Of a DNA stretch of 35,783 bases, positions 18,301-26,853 are shown piece by piece. The notes beneath the pieces were generated by a model. That model saw nothing but the letters and a program-made list of their open reading frames with translations. It was not told the origin of the DNA and made no database searches. Location: contig DDXT01000016.1 of the NCBI GenBank assembly GCA_002347755.1, positions 1 through 35,783 of the forward strand, in the 5' to 3' direction. How positions within the stretch are numbered: position 1 is the stretch's first letter; the number at the start of each line of letters is the position of its first letter. Origin of the DNA: Caryophanales bacterium UBA2253 (GTDB lineage: Bacteria; Bacillota_I; Bacilli_A; ML615J-28; CAG-698). A program made the translations under genes and the position numbers.

Positions 18301-19567
18301 GATAGGCCTCATTGGTCAGCAGGAAGATCGTGTCCAGACTAAGGGTCCGGGCCACTTCCGAGACTTGTTCAATCTTTACTTCTGCGATTTTTCCGATGAC
18401 ATCGGCCACGATCAGATCGCGGTTCAAAACATAATTGCGAATGGCAAAATCCAACAGGCTTTCTTGACTGTCTTCGGTTTCATTAAGAGAACTCAATAAC
18501 AAATCTTTGGAAATGTTAAAATTTTTTATATCCAAATCGCCATTCTGATAACGTTTAAGCTGGTCCAGGATCAAACTTTTGGCTTTCTGATAGTTTTCGC
18601 CGTCAATCCCGGCGCTGATGGTCATGATTTTGTTTTCCGGCGCCAAGTTGGAATAAATCAAATAACAAAGCGAATTCTTCTCCCGAACCACTTGAACGAG
18701 ATCGGAAGTAAAAGTCCCGCCAAACATCATGTTGAAAACCAAAGAAGAAATGTGCAAGGGATGGTAGTTGTTGATCCGCGACCGAAATCCCATCACCAAT
18801 TTGGATTGATTGATGGTCTGGATCTCACGCTTCTCTTTAATTGTTTTCGGAATGATGTCCTCGACTTGGACTGAAAATTCCGGTTTGGGATTGTTCGGAA
18901 AATTTCCGAGTCGGGAAAGGCTTTTGATCATGGCTTCTTCATCAAAGTCACCGACCACATAGATGCTGACATTCTCACGCTTAATCAAGTCAAGATAAGT
19001 CAAATAGAGGTCGGAGGGGGTGATTGGTTCCAGATCCTCCAAACAACCTTGCGGGTTAACGCGGGTTATTTCGTCTTCGCACATTGATTCGATCATTTTC
19101 ATGGCCGCGTAACGGCCTTTATGATTGTAAATGTTCGCAATGCTCTCCCGAAGCAGTCGTTTTTGTTCGTTAAAATCTTTTTCGTTCCAAGCCTTGTTGT
19201 CCGCGTTGGGATGGAAAAGGACTTCTTTTAAGAAGTCAACGGCCTCATCAGTCAAGGATTCATGATCAGGAAGGTATTTTTCATTGACAATTTCCATCGT
19301 GAAGATGGAAACATTGGTCCGATAAGACGGATGGGAATAAAAAGAGACCGAGGCATCATAGAGTTCGAATAATTGGTTGGTTAAAGTCTTTTTAGTGGGA
19401 TATTTGGCGGTTGAAGCCATCATCACCCGGGATAAAAGCGATCTTTTAGTGGCATTTTCTTTGGTGAACTCGCCTAAAAAAACGATCTCGATGGCGACCG
19501 TTTTGAATTTGTTGGTCTTAATGAGGGTGGTTGGGACCTGGTTGCATTCAATCGTTTTTATTTCCAT
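18293..19567 (-). CDS. M16 peptidase homologue, inactive partner (YmfF-like)
   Basis: 424 residues with the M16 fold (late segment with GGTFTSDLVQVVREKNSLCYLIYS, split here across positions about 285-310). The N-terminal place where HxxEH should be reads SLLSRVMMASTAKYPT, with no histidines or metal ligands. It is therefore the non-catalytic half of a heterodimer with the next gene, the usual YmfF/YmfH arrangement. It overlaps that gene by 8 nt. A terminator-like hairpin lies just 22 nt upstream of its ATG, leaving no clear place for a separate promoter, so expression probably depends on readthrough from deoD or on a promoter inside deoD. Confidence 0.8.
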   Translation of the reverse strand: MEIKTIECNQVPTTLIKTNKFKTVAIEIVFLGEFTKENATKRSLLSRVMMASTAKYPTKKTLTNQLFELYDASVSFYSHPSYRTNVSIFTMEIVNEKYLPDHESLTDEAVDFLKEVLFHPNADNKAWNEKDFNEQKRLLRESIANIYNHKGRYAAMKMIESMCEDEITRVNPQGCLEDLEPITPSDLYLTYLDLIKRENVSIYVVGDFDEEAMIKSLSRLGNFPNNPKPEFSVQVEDIIPKTIKEKREIQTINQSKLVMGFRSRINNYHPLHISSLVFNMMFGGTFTSDLVQVVREKNSLCYLIYSNLAPENKIMTISAGIDGENYQKAKSLILDQLKRYQNGDLDIKNFNISKDLLLSSLNETEDSQESLLDFAIRNYVLNRDLIVADVIGKIAEVKIEQVSEVARTLSLDTIFLLTNEAYHD

Positions 19568-19585
19568 GGTTTATCTCTTTTCTTT

Positions 19586-19612
19586 TAAAAAGAGTGGATC
19601 AAGCCCACTCTT
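19586..19612 (-). terminator. Hairpin after deoD, possible partial terminator
   Basis: The stem AAGAGTGG / CCACTCTT (plus 19590-19612) overlaps the deoD stop codon and is followed on minus by TTTTTAAAAG. The T run is broken, so it may be leaky and lower expression of the two M16 genes downstream. Confidence 0.7.
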
Positions 19613-20330
19613 ATATTGATATGGCGGCATCAAGCGCTATTTCCATCATTTTTTTAAATGATTCCTGGCGTTCTTTGGAGGTCGTTGTTTCCTGGGTCAC
19701 CAATGAATCGGAAACCGTCAGAATGCAAGCGGCGCGCTTTTTCAAGTAATCCGCATTCGCAAACAGCGCAAAACTTTCCATTTCGACGGCCACGCATCCG
19801 TATTCATCGCGGGCCTCTTTCGGAATGCCGCCGTCCTTTCGATAAAAGACATCGGAAGAATTGATGATCTCGTTCAAAACCGGGTATCCGAGTTTTTTGG
19901 CGCTCGCATTGAGTTTCTTCGTCAAAACGAGGTCAGCCGAAAACAGGTTCTGGTTCTTTCCGAAGGCGACTTGGGCGAAGGAAGATTCGGAGAAAGCCTT
20001 GGTCACGATGATGACGTCGTGGACATGGACCCGGGGGGAATAAGATCCGCAGGATCCGACCCGGATGATGTTTTCCACGCCGTAAAAGCTGAACAATTCG
20101 AAGGAATAAATGCCGATGCTTGGCATTCCCATTCCGGAGCCCATGACCGAAACCCGTTTTCCTTTGTATAAACCGGTATATCCGAACATGTTCCGAACTT
20201 GATTTATCTGAATGACATCAGTTAAATAATTTTCGGCGATGAACTTCGCCCGCAGGGGGTCTCCCGGCATCAGCACCGTTTTCGCGAATAGACTGGAGTC
20301 AGTAACTTCAATGTGCGGGGTAGGAATCAT
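19611..20330 (-). CDS. deoD: Purine nucleoside phosphorylase
   Basis: 239 residues, the usual length of the hexameric DeoD type. It splits purine (deoxy)nucleosides with phosphate into base and (deoxy)ribose-1-phosphate in the cytosol. Family marks: the phosphate-binding GDPLRA at 23-28, RVGSCGS near residue 91, the nucleoside-binding VAVEMES segment, and SDS near residue 205 holding the catalytic Asp. The ATG overlaps the deoC stop (ATGA). With deoC it forms the core of deoxynucleoside salvage; no deoB or deoR is in this window. Confidence 0.95.
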   Translation of the reverse strand: MIPTPHIEVTDSSLFAKTVLMPGDPLRAKFIAENYLTDVIQINQVRNMFGYTGLYKGKRVSVMGSGMGMPSIGIYSFELFSFYGVENIIRVGSCGSYSPRVHVHDVIIVTKAFSESSFAQVAFGKNQNLFSADLVLTKKLNASAKKLGYPVLNEIINSSDVFYRKDGGIPKEARDEYGCVAVEMESFALFANADYLKKRAACILTVSDSLVTQETTTSKERQESFKKMMEIALDAAISI

Positions 20331-20959
20331 AAGAGGTCCTTCCCAGCCGAAGCTCCGATGCGAGTGGCGCCCGCCGCCACCATTTTCTCGAGATCTTCTT
20401 TGGTTTTGATGCCGCCGCTGGCTTTGACGCCCATGGACGCGGGAATATGGGCTTTCATCAGTTCAACATCGTGGACCGTGGCCCCGGCGGTTCCGAATCC
20501 GGTCGAGGTTTTTACGAAATTGGCTCCGGCGAGATTGGCGGCTTGGCAAGCCTTGATTTTTTCCTCATCGGTCAAATAGCAAGTCTCAATGATGACTTTG
20601 ACGAGCCGGCCTTTGGCCGCCGCAACAACCGCGGCTATTTCTTTTTTCAAATACTCAAAATCCTGTTCTTTGGCTTTTCCGATGTTGATGACCATGTCAA
20701 TTTCATCCGCGCCGTTAGCGACCGCATCGGCGGTTTCCGCGCTTTTGACGACCACGGTATTGGCACCGAGCGGGAACCCGATGACCGTGCAAACCAAAAC
20801 TCCGGAGTTTTTCAAAAGTTTCTTGGCTAGGCTGACGTGAACGGGGTTCACGCAAACACTCTTGAAATCAGCGGCTTTGGCTTCTTCGCAGATTCTTTTG
20901 ATGTCCGTTTCAGTGGCAAAAGCTTTCAACAAAGTGTGATCGATTAATTTGTTTTTCAT
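20327..20959 (-). CDS. deoC: Deoxyribose-phosphate aldolase
   Basis: 210 residues, forming a TIM barrel. It cleaves 2-deoxyribose-5-phosphate to glyceraldehyde-3-phosphate and acetaldehyde. Visible residues: the Schiff-base Lys150 in NFVKTSTGF, Lys179 in MGVKASGG, and Asp88 in DEIDMV. The start lies three bases after the stop of the unrecognised upstream gene, with only a weak GAG-type SD, so translation is likely coupled. The acetaldehyde product could feed the aldehyde dehydrogenase elsewhere in the window, though that enzyme looks more like a fatty-aldehyde type. Confidence 0.95.
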   Translation of the reverse strand: MKNKLIDHTLLKAFATETDIKRICEEAKAADFKSVCVNPVHVSLAKKLLKNSGVLVCTVIGFPLGANTVVVKSAETADAVANGADEIDMVINIGKAKEQDFEYLKKEIAAVVAAAKGRLVKVIIETCYLTDEEKIKACQAANLAGANFVKTSTGFGTAGATVHDVELMKAHIPASMGVKASGGIKTKEDLEKMVAAGATRIGASAGKDLL

Positions 20960-20962
20960 TCT

Positions 20963-21820
20963 CTACACATCCAATAAATTTGACAAGCGCAATGGTTTGA
21001 AATTCTGATCAACGATGGCGGATTTACGCAGTTTGTGAATGATCTTGCGAGCTTTTTTGGCCGCTTTGGCCTTCAAAATGTACATGTCCGGAAGAAAGTT
21101 CACGATTTCGATCAGGAATTTTCCCATTTGCTCATAGAAATCTTCGCGACGGACCAAAAACGGAACGTCGTTTTCGTCAGTAACATAAATGTAACTCAGA
21201 TGCGGCGGAAAAACCATCGGATGGCCGACCGTCCAATTGCAGCTGATTCCGAATTCGTTGGTGATCTTGTCCAGAATCGGTTCACAGACATGAACATCCA
21301 CTTCGTTGTGATAATATTCGCGGAGACTGTCCACGCTTCTTTGATAACGGCAGACTTCATCCAGCTTCTCTTTATCGAAAGGCAGTTTATCCTGCATTCC
21401 GTATTCATCAATGGTCAAACGGCGGGCTTCTTCAAACAAAACGACGACATCGGCCAGATTAAACGGCTGGACATCCTTAAAAGAATCCGTATAGATTTCC
21501 AGATCGAAAGTCTTGCAGATCTTTTGGGAAACGGTCAAAATCTCTTTGGCCAAAAAGGACGGGATCAAAACCGGCAGTTCCAACAAAAAGTTGACGTTCA
21601 AAAACATCGGATTCAGCTTATAAATCTGATTGACTCGGGATTTCTTGGTGATCAGATAGCGGTACGAAAATTTGAAATCATCATCCCGGTATTCGATTTG
21701 GACTTCGTCATCGGTGTAGAAGGTCTTGAAATTGGGAAGTCCGTCAAAGAACTCGAGGACTTTGGAAAAATCCAACTTATCGAGTGCACTGTTTCGAAAA
21801 AAATGAATGTTGATGGCCAT
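20963..21820 (-). CDS. Conserved-looking protein of unknown function
   Basis: 285 residues, with no motif I recognise. It is soluble, with no signal peptide or TM helix. The first 75 residues are rich in Phe, Tyr and Asp (a likely beta domain with TFYTDDEVQIEYRDDDF), the centre is helical, residues about 185-225 have Cys and His (VHVCEPIL, SCNWTVGH), and the C terminus is strongly basic (KAKAAKKARKIIHKLRK), which could bind nucleic acid. The ATG overlaps the ileS stop by one base (TAATG), and a GGAGG inside the ileS 3' end serves as SD, so it is translationally coupled to ileS. A long antisense frame across it looks like a shadow. Confidence 0.7.
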   Translation of the reverse strand: MAINIHFFRNSALDKLDFSKVLEFFDGLPNFKTFYTDDEVQIEYRDDDFKFSYRYLITKKSRVNQIYKLNPMFLNVNFLLELPVLIPSFLAKEILTVSQKICKTFDLEIYTDSFKDVQPFNLADVVVLFEEARRLTIDEYGMQDKLPFDKEKLDEVCRYQRSVDSLREYYHNEVDVHVCEPILDKITNEFGISCNWTVGHPMVFPPHLSYIYVTDENDVPFLVRREDFYEQMGKFLIEIVNFLPDMYILKAKAAKKARKIIHKLRKSAIVDQNFKPLRLSNLLDV

Positions 21821-24564
21821 TATTTTTCCTCCAAGCTTTTTATGATCTTATCGCAGCGTTCGCATAATTCGTCATCACTCAGATGATCGACAACCTTCCA
21901 ACAGCGACTGCAAACTTTGCCTTCGCGCGCCGTTACTTGAATAATCCCGCTTTCGGTTTCGCTTCCTTCGATCGGGTCATTGCTGATGACGAATTCGGAA
22001 ACGATGAAAATTTTAGCCACATCGTCATTGATCGAATTGAGCAGTTTCTTGGCTTTCTCGGTCGGATAGATGACGACTTTGCTGGAGAAGGATTTTCCGA
22101 TGATTTTTTCGTTTCGGGCTAATTCCAGGGCTTTGAGAACATCGTCGCGCAGCTTCAGGAAGTCGCCGTATTTTTGAAGCAATTCGGAAGAATTGGCGTA
22201 TTTGGTGATTTTAGGCATGTCCAGAAGATAAATGCTTTTCTGGCTCCGGTCCAAAACATAGGAATATACTTCTTCGGTCGTATGGGGAATGATCGGGGTG
22301 AGCAAGCAAGCCAAAGCCTTCAAGTTCTCATAAAAGACGGTTTGGATGCTGCGGCGAGCCGGATTGTCGGTGGTTTCGATGTAAAGGACATCTTTGGTAA
22401 AGTCCAGATAAAACGCTGACAAATCGTTGGTCATGTAAGTGACAATCAACCGATTGACTTCATCAAAGGCATAATTCTCGTAAGCGTTCAGGACTTTTTC
22501 AACCAAAACGTTTAGGTCATTGATCAGGTATTGGTCAACTTCGGCCATCTGCTCGTATTTTACCCGATCGGTTTCATAATGGAAATCGAACAGATTGCCG
22601 AGCAAAAAGCGGAAAGTATTGCGAATCTTTCGATAAGTTTCGGCGGTTTGGCGCATTAGATCTTTGGAAATGCGAACATCGGAATTATATTCGACGCTGG
22701 CCACCCAAAGTCTCAGGATGTCGGCGCCAAATTCTTTGATCAAGGTGTTCGGATCAATGGTGTTGCCCAAAGATTTGCTCATTTTGCGGCCTTCGCCGTC
22801 CAAAACGAAGCCGTGTGTCAAAACCGCTTTGTAAGGAGCCGTTCCGGTGATGGCGACGCCGGTCGAAAGACTGGAATTGAACCACCCGCGGTATTGATCG
22901 CTGCCTTCAAGGTAAAGATCCGCCGGATAAGGTTCGCCGTGGAGCACCATGCTGGCATGATGGGAAGTTCCGGAATCAAACCAAACGTCCATGATGTCGG
23001 TTTCTTTGACAAAAATGCCGTTCGGACTGTGCTCGTTAACATAGCCTTTCGGCAAAAGTTCATTAACGGAAAGGCGCCACCAAGCCGATGACCCGTGCAT
23101 TTGGAAAATATCGGCAACATGATTGATGATTTCTTTATCCAAAACCGGAGTTCCGTCTTCAGCGTAGAAAACCGGGATCGGCACGCCCCAAACGCGCTGA
23201 CGGGATATGCACCATTCTTTGCGGTCTTTGATCATGTTGGCGATCCGCACTTCTCCCCAACTTGGGATCCACTTGACGGATTTGATCGATTCCAACATTC
23301 CGGCTTTCAAGGATTCAATGGAAGCGAACCATTGAGCAGTCGCCCGGAATATGATCGGTTTTTGAGTGCGCCAGTCATGAGGATAACTGTGCGTGATGGT
23401 CGAAAGTTTGATGAGGTTGCCGTTGGCTTGCAAACGACCGACGATTGCTTGATTGGCGGTTTCGTAAAACGTTCCCGTGAATTCGCCGGCGTCAATCATC
23501 ATGCCTTTTTCGTCAACGACGCAAAGCACCTCGAGATTGTACCGGCGGCCGGTTAGGAAGTCATCTTCGCCATGTCCGGGAGCGGTATGAACCAATCCGG
23601 TTCCGGTCTCCAGATCAACATAATCGGCCAAGACCACCGGACAAACCCGATGATTAAGCGGATGATGATAGGTAACCGATTCCAAATCCGCGCCTTTTAA
23701 GGTTTTGATTACTTTGTATTCTTTCAGATCAACCGTTTTCGCGAAAGCGGCGGTCAATTCTTTGGCAACGATGAGGTAACGGGAGTTGGTGAGGATCACA
23801 TTGTATTCGTATTCCGGATGGACCGCGACCGCCAGGTTAGCCGGGATGGTCCACGGAGTCGTGGTCCAAATGACGAGTTCACAATCTTCGGAAACAATTT
23901 GTTTTCCGTCGGCGATCTTAAAGGCGATGTACAAAGACGGAGAAACCACGTCGTGGTATTCAATTTCCGCTTCCGCGAGCGCTGACTCGCTGGATGGCGA
24001 CCAGTATACCGGCTTTAGCCCTTTGAAAATCAAACCTTTTTCGACCATCAAACCGAAGATCCGGATCTGTTCCGCTTCATAATCTTTGGACATGGTCAGA
24101 TAAGGATGATCCCAATCTCCCAATATTCCCAAACGCCGAAATTGCGTTTTTTGGCTATTGACTTGTTTTATGGCGTACTTCTCGCAAAGATCCCGGAATT
24201 CCGATATCGGCAATTCTTTTCGGTTGATCCTGGAATTCTTGACCAACGCCGTTTCAATTGGCAGTCCGTGCGTATCCCAGCCCGGGCGGTACGGAGTATA
24301 GAACCCGCTCATGGTCTTGTATCGCAAAACAAAGTCTTTCAGTATTTTGTTCAGGGCATGGCCCGCATGGATGTCCCCGTTGGCATAAGGGGGACCATCA
24401 TGCAAATTAAAAGTGGCATGACCTTCATTTTTTTTTAAAACCAAATGATAAAGGTCCTCATCTTCCCATTGCTTTTGGATCTCCGGTTCTTTTTCCGGGA
24501 GTCCGGCTCGCATCGAGAAATCCGTCTTCATCATCAATAGCGTATCTTTATATTCTTTGCTCAT
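21820..24564 (-). CDS. ileS: Isoleucyl-tRNA synthetase
   Basis: 914 residues, close to the Bacillota form. It charges tRNA-Ile in the cytosol. The class I HIGH motif is HAGH at 66-69, KMSKS is at 594-598, and the editing domain lies between (WTTTPWTIPANLAV near 235, GTGLVHTAPGHGEDDF near 322). A C-terminal zinc knuckle has Cys885, Cys888, Cys901 and Cys904. The start is ATG 24564 with AGGTGA as SD; a GTG at 24573 touching the ylmH stop is less likely. No T-box leader fits, because the gene begins inside the ylmH stop region, so regulation must come from the operon promoter. Confidence 0.95.
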   Translation of the reverse strand: MSKEYKDTLLMMKTDFSMRAGLPEKEPEIQKQWEDEDLYHLVLKKNEGHATFNLHDGPPYANGDIHAGHALNKILKDFVLRYKTMSGFYTPYRPGWDTHGLPIETALVKNSRINRKELPISEFRDLCEKYAIKQVNSQKTQFRRLGILGDWDHPYLTMSKDYEAEQIRIFGLMVEKGLIFKGLKPVYWSPSSESALAEAEIEYHDVVSPSLYIAFKIADGKQIVSEDCELVIWTTTPWTIPANLAVAVHPEYEYNVILTNSRYLIVAKELTAAFAKTVDLKEYKVIKTLKGADLESVTYHHPLNHRVCPVVLADYVDLETGTGLVHTAPGHGEDDFLTGRRYNLEVLCVVDEKGMMIDAGEFTGTFYETANQAIVGRLQANGNLIKLSTITHSYPHDWRTQKPIIFRATAQWFASIESLKAGMLESIKSVKWIPSWGEVRIANMIKDRKEWCISRQRVWGVPIPVFYAEDGTPVLDKEIINHVADIFQMHGSSAWWRLSVNELLPKGYVNEHSPNGIFVKETDIMDVWFDSGTSHHASMVLHGEPYPADLYLEGSDQYRGWFNSSLSTGVAITGTAPYKAVLTHGFVLDGEGRKMSKSLGNTIDPNTLIKEFGADILRLWVASVEYNSDVRISKDLMRQTAETYRKIRNTFRFLLGNLFDFHYETDRVKYEQMAEVDQYLINDLNVLVEKVLNAYENYAFDEVNRLIVTYMTNDLSAFYLDFTKDVLYIETTDNPARRSIQTVFYENLKALACLLTPIIPHTTEEVYSYVLDRSQKSIYLLDMPKITKYANSSELLQKYGDFLKLRDDVLKALELARNEKIIGKSFSSKVVIYPTEKAKKLLNSINDDVAKIFIVSEFVISNDPIEGSETESGIIQVTAREGKVCSRCWKVVDHLSDDELCERCDKIIKSLEEK

Positions 24565-24573
24565 GTTCTTCAC

Positions 24574-25269
24574 CTATTTTGTTCTTCCGATTTTGAGAAC
24601 CAGTTTTTCTTTTTTGGTTTTCCGGGATATTTCTTGGATAGTAATTCTTCCGAATTTGGTCACCGAAACGATGTCGCCGAAATTGGGCTGACGGTCGTTG
24701 TCCGTGACGATGTTTCCGTTAATTTTTACTTGTTTTCCGCCGATCAGATTTTGGGACTTCTCCCGGGACAGATTGAGGGCTTTGCTTAAGATGACGTCCA
24801 AACGCAGACTGGGAATGATGACCTCGGAATCAACATAAGGATTCCGGCCGTAATCCTCCAGCTGTTCGGCGTGCTCGACCGTGACCGTCGAATGTTTGAT
24901 TTGCGTCAGGTTTTCCAAAAGATATTTTTCGATCTCCGAAGCAACAACAACATAGACGGCCTCGCCGACGATGATATCGCCGATGACCTCGCGGGTAATG
25001 CCCAAACTCATGATGGCACCCAAGACATCGCTGTGCCGGAGTTCTTCTTTGGCCATGATCTTTAAATAAGAAATGTTAAAATCGAAAACGGCTTTCGTTT
25101 TTTTCGGAAACAAAATGGCTCGTTTTCGTTCTTCGCCGGGGTAACAGTCGGAAAATCGGACTTCCAGCCCGGAATTCTCGATTAACTTTTGGTCTTCAAC
25201 ACTCAGAAATTTGCTTAGGACCGGACCGGATTGGGCATTTTTGATCAGATTTTGCAGTTTTAGATCCAT
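24574..25269 (-). CDS. ylmH: S4-domain RNA-binding protein YlmH (RqcP2-like)
   Basis: 231 residues. The C-terminal S4 domain (about 155-220: LRLDVILSKALNLSRE, then GGKQVKINGN) binds RNA; the N-terminal two thirds match YlmH. YlmH is known as an S4 protein of the division cluster, and in Bacillus as a ribosome-associated quality-control factor that can bind peptidyl-tRNA-carrying 50S subunits. The start overlaps ylmG by 10 nt. In Bacillus, divIVA follows this gene; here ileS follows directly. Confidence 0.9.
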   Translation of the reverse strand: MDLKLQNLIKNAQSGPVLSKFLSVEDQKLIENSGLEVRFSDCYPGEERKRAILFPKKTKAVFDFNISYLKIMAKEELRHSDVLGAIMSLGITREVIGDIIVGEAVYVVVASEIEKYLLENLTQIKHSTVTVEHAEQLEDYGRNPYVDSEVIIPSLRLDVILSKALNLSREKSQNLIGGKQVKINGNIVTDNDRQPNFGDIVSVTKFGRITIQEISRKTKKEKLVLKIGRTK

Positions 25270-25517
25270 ATCACTCTCATCAACAAACTGAGAATGAATT
25301 CATAAACGCCCAAGGCGATCATCGGACTCAAATCCAGCCGGCCAATGACGATCATTCCCTCAAAGGTTCCCAAATACCAGGAAGCGATTTTTCGGACGGC
25401 CCGAACCAAACGATTGTCAAACGAACCAAGCCATGAAAAGATTATCCCCAGCATCATCAAACCCCCGTAGATTTGAAAAAGTAAATAAAGGATGATGAGG
25501 GCCAGCCGAAGACTCAT
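25260..25517 (-). CDS. ylmG: YggT-family membrane protein
   Basis: 85 residues with two TM helices (about 4-28 and 62-82). The loop holds a YggT-like stretch (VRKIASWYLGTFEG) and DLSPMIALG. YggT/YlmG proteins sit beside sepF in many Bacillota and in plastids, where they affect nucleoid or division-site organisation. The ATG overlaps the sepF stop in ATGA fashion. Confidence 0.9.
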   Translation of the reverse strand: MSLRLALIILYLLFQIYGGLMMLGIIFSWLGSFDNRLVRAVRKIASWYLGTFEGMIVIGRLDLSPMIALGVYEFILSLLMRVIWI

Positions 25518-25885
25518 TTCGAGTCCTCAACATATTGGTATAAAGACCCGTCTTCGAACTCTTCTTTGCGGCCAAAAAGAAACAACTTGTTGTCTAATTT
25601 GTAAATTTCTCCCTCTTTCGCGTATACGACTCCGGAAATGAAAGAAAGCATGTCATTGGCATCTTGCGAATCCAGCTTATCGAAATTGGCCAAAACCGCT
25701 TTTCCGGATAAGATCTGATCACAGATCTTAAGCAAAATCTCTTGGCTGTTTTCGGAAACGATGCTGTATTCCATCCGGTCGAAGGATGTTAGCAGGCTGG
25801 CGTGTTTTTTGCTGCCTTTGCCTTTATAGTTGCTGTATTCGGTAAATTCCAATTTCTTTTTCTGGTTTTTTTTGAAAAGTCCCAT
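25514..25885 (-). CDS. sepF: Cell division protein SepF
   Basis: 123 residues. The N-terminal MGLFKK is the amphipathic membrane-binding start of SepF. The conserved core is at about 60-115, with GKAVLANFDKLDSQDAND and FISGVVYA. SepF forms rings that anchor and bundle FtsZ at the division site. It is at the short end of the family because the linker between tail and core is brief. GGAGG lies seven bases before the ATG. Confidence 0.93.
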   Translation of the reverse strand: MGLFKKNQKKKLEFTEYSNYKGKGSKKHASLLTSFDRMEYSIVSENSQEILLKICDQILSGKAVLANFDKLDSQDANDMLSFISGVVYAKEGEIYKLDNKLFLFGRKEEFEDGSLYQYVEDSK

Positions 25886-25894
25886 TGTGGCCTC

Positions 25895-26545
25895 CTATTC
25901 CAAGAAAATCCTTCCCAAGCGGACTTTAGTCGCTCCGTAAAGGACGGCAATCTTATAATCATTGCTCATTCCCATGGACAATTCATGGCAAGGAGCATTC
26001 GGAATGTTCATTTTTTCGATTTCGTCGCGGATCTTTTGCATTTTTGAAAATGATTTTTTAAGAACTTCGTCGTCAAAAGTCAGCTTCGCGATGCACATCA
26101 AGCCAATGATTCGGATTTTGGATAGCGATTCTAATTGCTTAATGAAGGTTTTGACCCGATTGGCGGGTATTCCTTGCTTGTTCGGTTCCTCGGAAATGTT
26201 GACTTGAATAAAACAATCCAAGGGGCTGGTCAGTTTCTTATCCAATTCGATCGCGGTTGAGATCTTGTCCAGAGAATGCAAGCAAATGATCCGATTGGCA
26301 ACGTCTTTAATTTTTCGGGTTTGCAAAACTCCGAAGAAATGCCATCGGACTTTGGGGTTATCCTTCAAGGCTTCGTATTTCTCCAAAAACATGTCCGTTC
26401 GGTTTTCAGCGATGTTGGAAATTCCCGCTTCAACAAGTTCAACCGTTTGCTCAATGTTCATGTACTTCGTGGCCGCAACGATTTCGACTTGAGGAAAATC
26501 TTTGAGAGATTCCTTGACTTTGGCCACGTTTTCTTTTATTCCCAT
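25895..26545 (-). CDS. yggS: PLP homeostasis protein YggS/YlmE
   Basis: 216 residues, forming an alanine-racemase-like TIM barrel that binds pyridoxal phosphate (Lys27 in AATKYMN). It controls PLP and amino acid pools and is non-enzymatic as far as known. Family segments: IAENR near residue 45, WHFFGVLQTRK near 70, SLDKI, and a late ELSMGMSNDY. The frame is open for 35 more codons upstream, but ATG 26545 follows AAGGT, fits the family N terminus, and lies about 70 nt downstream of the promoter. It is the first gene of the long operon. Confidence 0.92.
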   Translation of the reverse strand: MGIKENVAKVKESLKDFPQVEIVAATKYMNIEQTVELVEAGISNIAENRTDMFLEKYEALKDNPKVRWHFFGVLQTRKIKDVANRIICLHSLDKISTAIELDKKLTSPLDCFIQVNISEEPNKQGIPANRVKTFIKQLESLSKIRIIGLMCIAKLTFDDEVLKKSFSKMQKIRDEIEKMNIPNAPCHELSMGMSNDYKIAVLYGATKVRLGRIFLE

Positions 26546-26621
26546 TTTTTTACCTTCATTCCTGATTTTGTTATTTTCCCCATCGTTAACCGATAATAAT
26601 TGGAATAATAATCTTATACTT

Positions 26622-26650
26622 ATTATATAATTTTTATCAATAAAAATCAA
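26622..26650 (-). promoter_or_regulatory. Promoter of the yggS-sepF-ileS-deo operon
   Basis: On minus, TTGATT (plus 26645-26650), exactly 17 bp, TATAAT (plus 26622-26627). The start would be near 26615, giving a leader of about 70 nt. This is the only strong promoter seen for the ten-gene minus-strand run down to 16981. Confidence 0.75.
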
Positions 26651-26734
26651 TTACTTTTATTAATTCGAGCTTATCGGAAAATTAAACAAAAAAAGCAAAT
26701 TTAAGGCAAGGATAAAATTAAGGTGGTAAAATTA

Positions 26735-26850
26735 AACCCGTAAATGGCAATGTCCGCTCGGATGGTTGCTTTTACTTGGTTCAGCGTCGGCTGATTTTCG
26801 GCGCCGAATTTTAAAAATGGTTAGGAGCCTCCTCTTTCTAACCATTTTTT
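26735..26850 (+). ncRNA. Candidate structured small RNA (hairpin array ending in a terminator)
   Basis: This gene-free stretch holds four hairpins in a row. The first is long and imperfect: AACC (26735-26738) with GGTT (26778-26781), GTAAA (26740-26744) with TTTAC (26771-26775), GCAA (26747-26750) with TTGC (26766-26769), and TCC with GGA around a GCTC loop. Then come TCAGC/GCTGA with a GTCG loop (26781-26794), the 12-bp palindrome TTCGGCGCCGAA (26797-26808), and the terminator stem. An extended -10-like TGG TAAAAT (26727-26732) could start a plus transcript near 26739. Both strands can fold, so the strand is inferred from the stronger T run on plus. I know no family that matches. Confidence 0.35.
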
Positions 26851-26851
26851 A
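26815..26851. terminator. Bidirectional terminator after dapF
   Basis: The 10-bp perfect stem AAATGGTTAG / CTAACCATTT has a 13-nt loop. Minus reading follows the dapF stop and ends in a TTTTT tract; plus reading ends in TTTTTT then ATTTT, which would end the candidate small RNA. Confidence 0.85.
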
Positions 26852-26853
26852 TT

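Noticed and set aside
21035..21886. Long plus-strand open frame opposite the unrecognised protein.
   Set aside because: No SD, no family resemblance, and it mirrors the codon pattern of the minus-strand gene. The same applies to 3949-4734 and 1373-2158.
24564..24600. T-box upstream of ileS.
   Set aside because: ylmH ends directly at the ileS start, leaving no leader.
26701..26850. GGTGGTA near 26722 followed by a terminator resembles a T-box leader.
   Set aside because: The T-box core (AGGGTGGNACCGCG) is not matched, and no plus-strand gene lies downstream.
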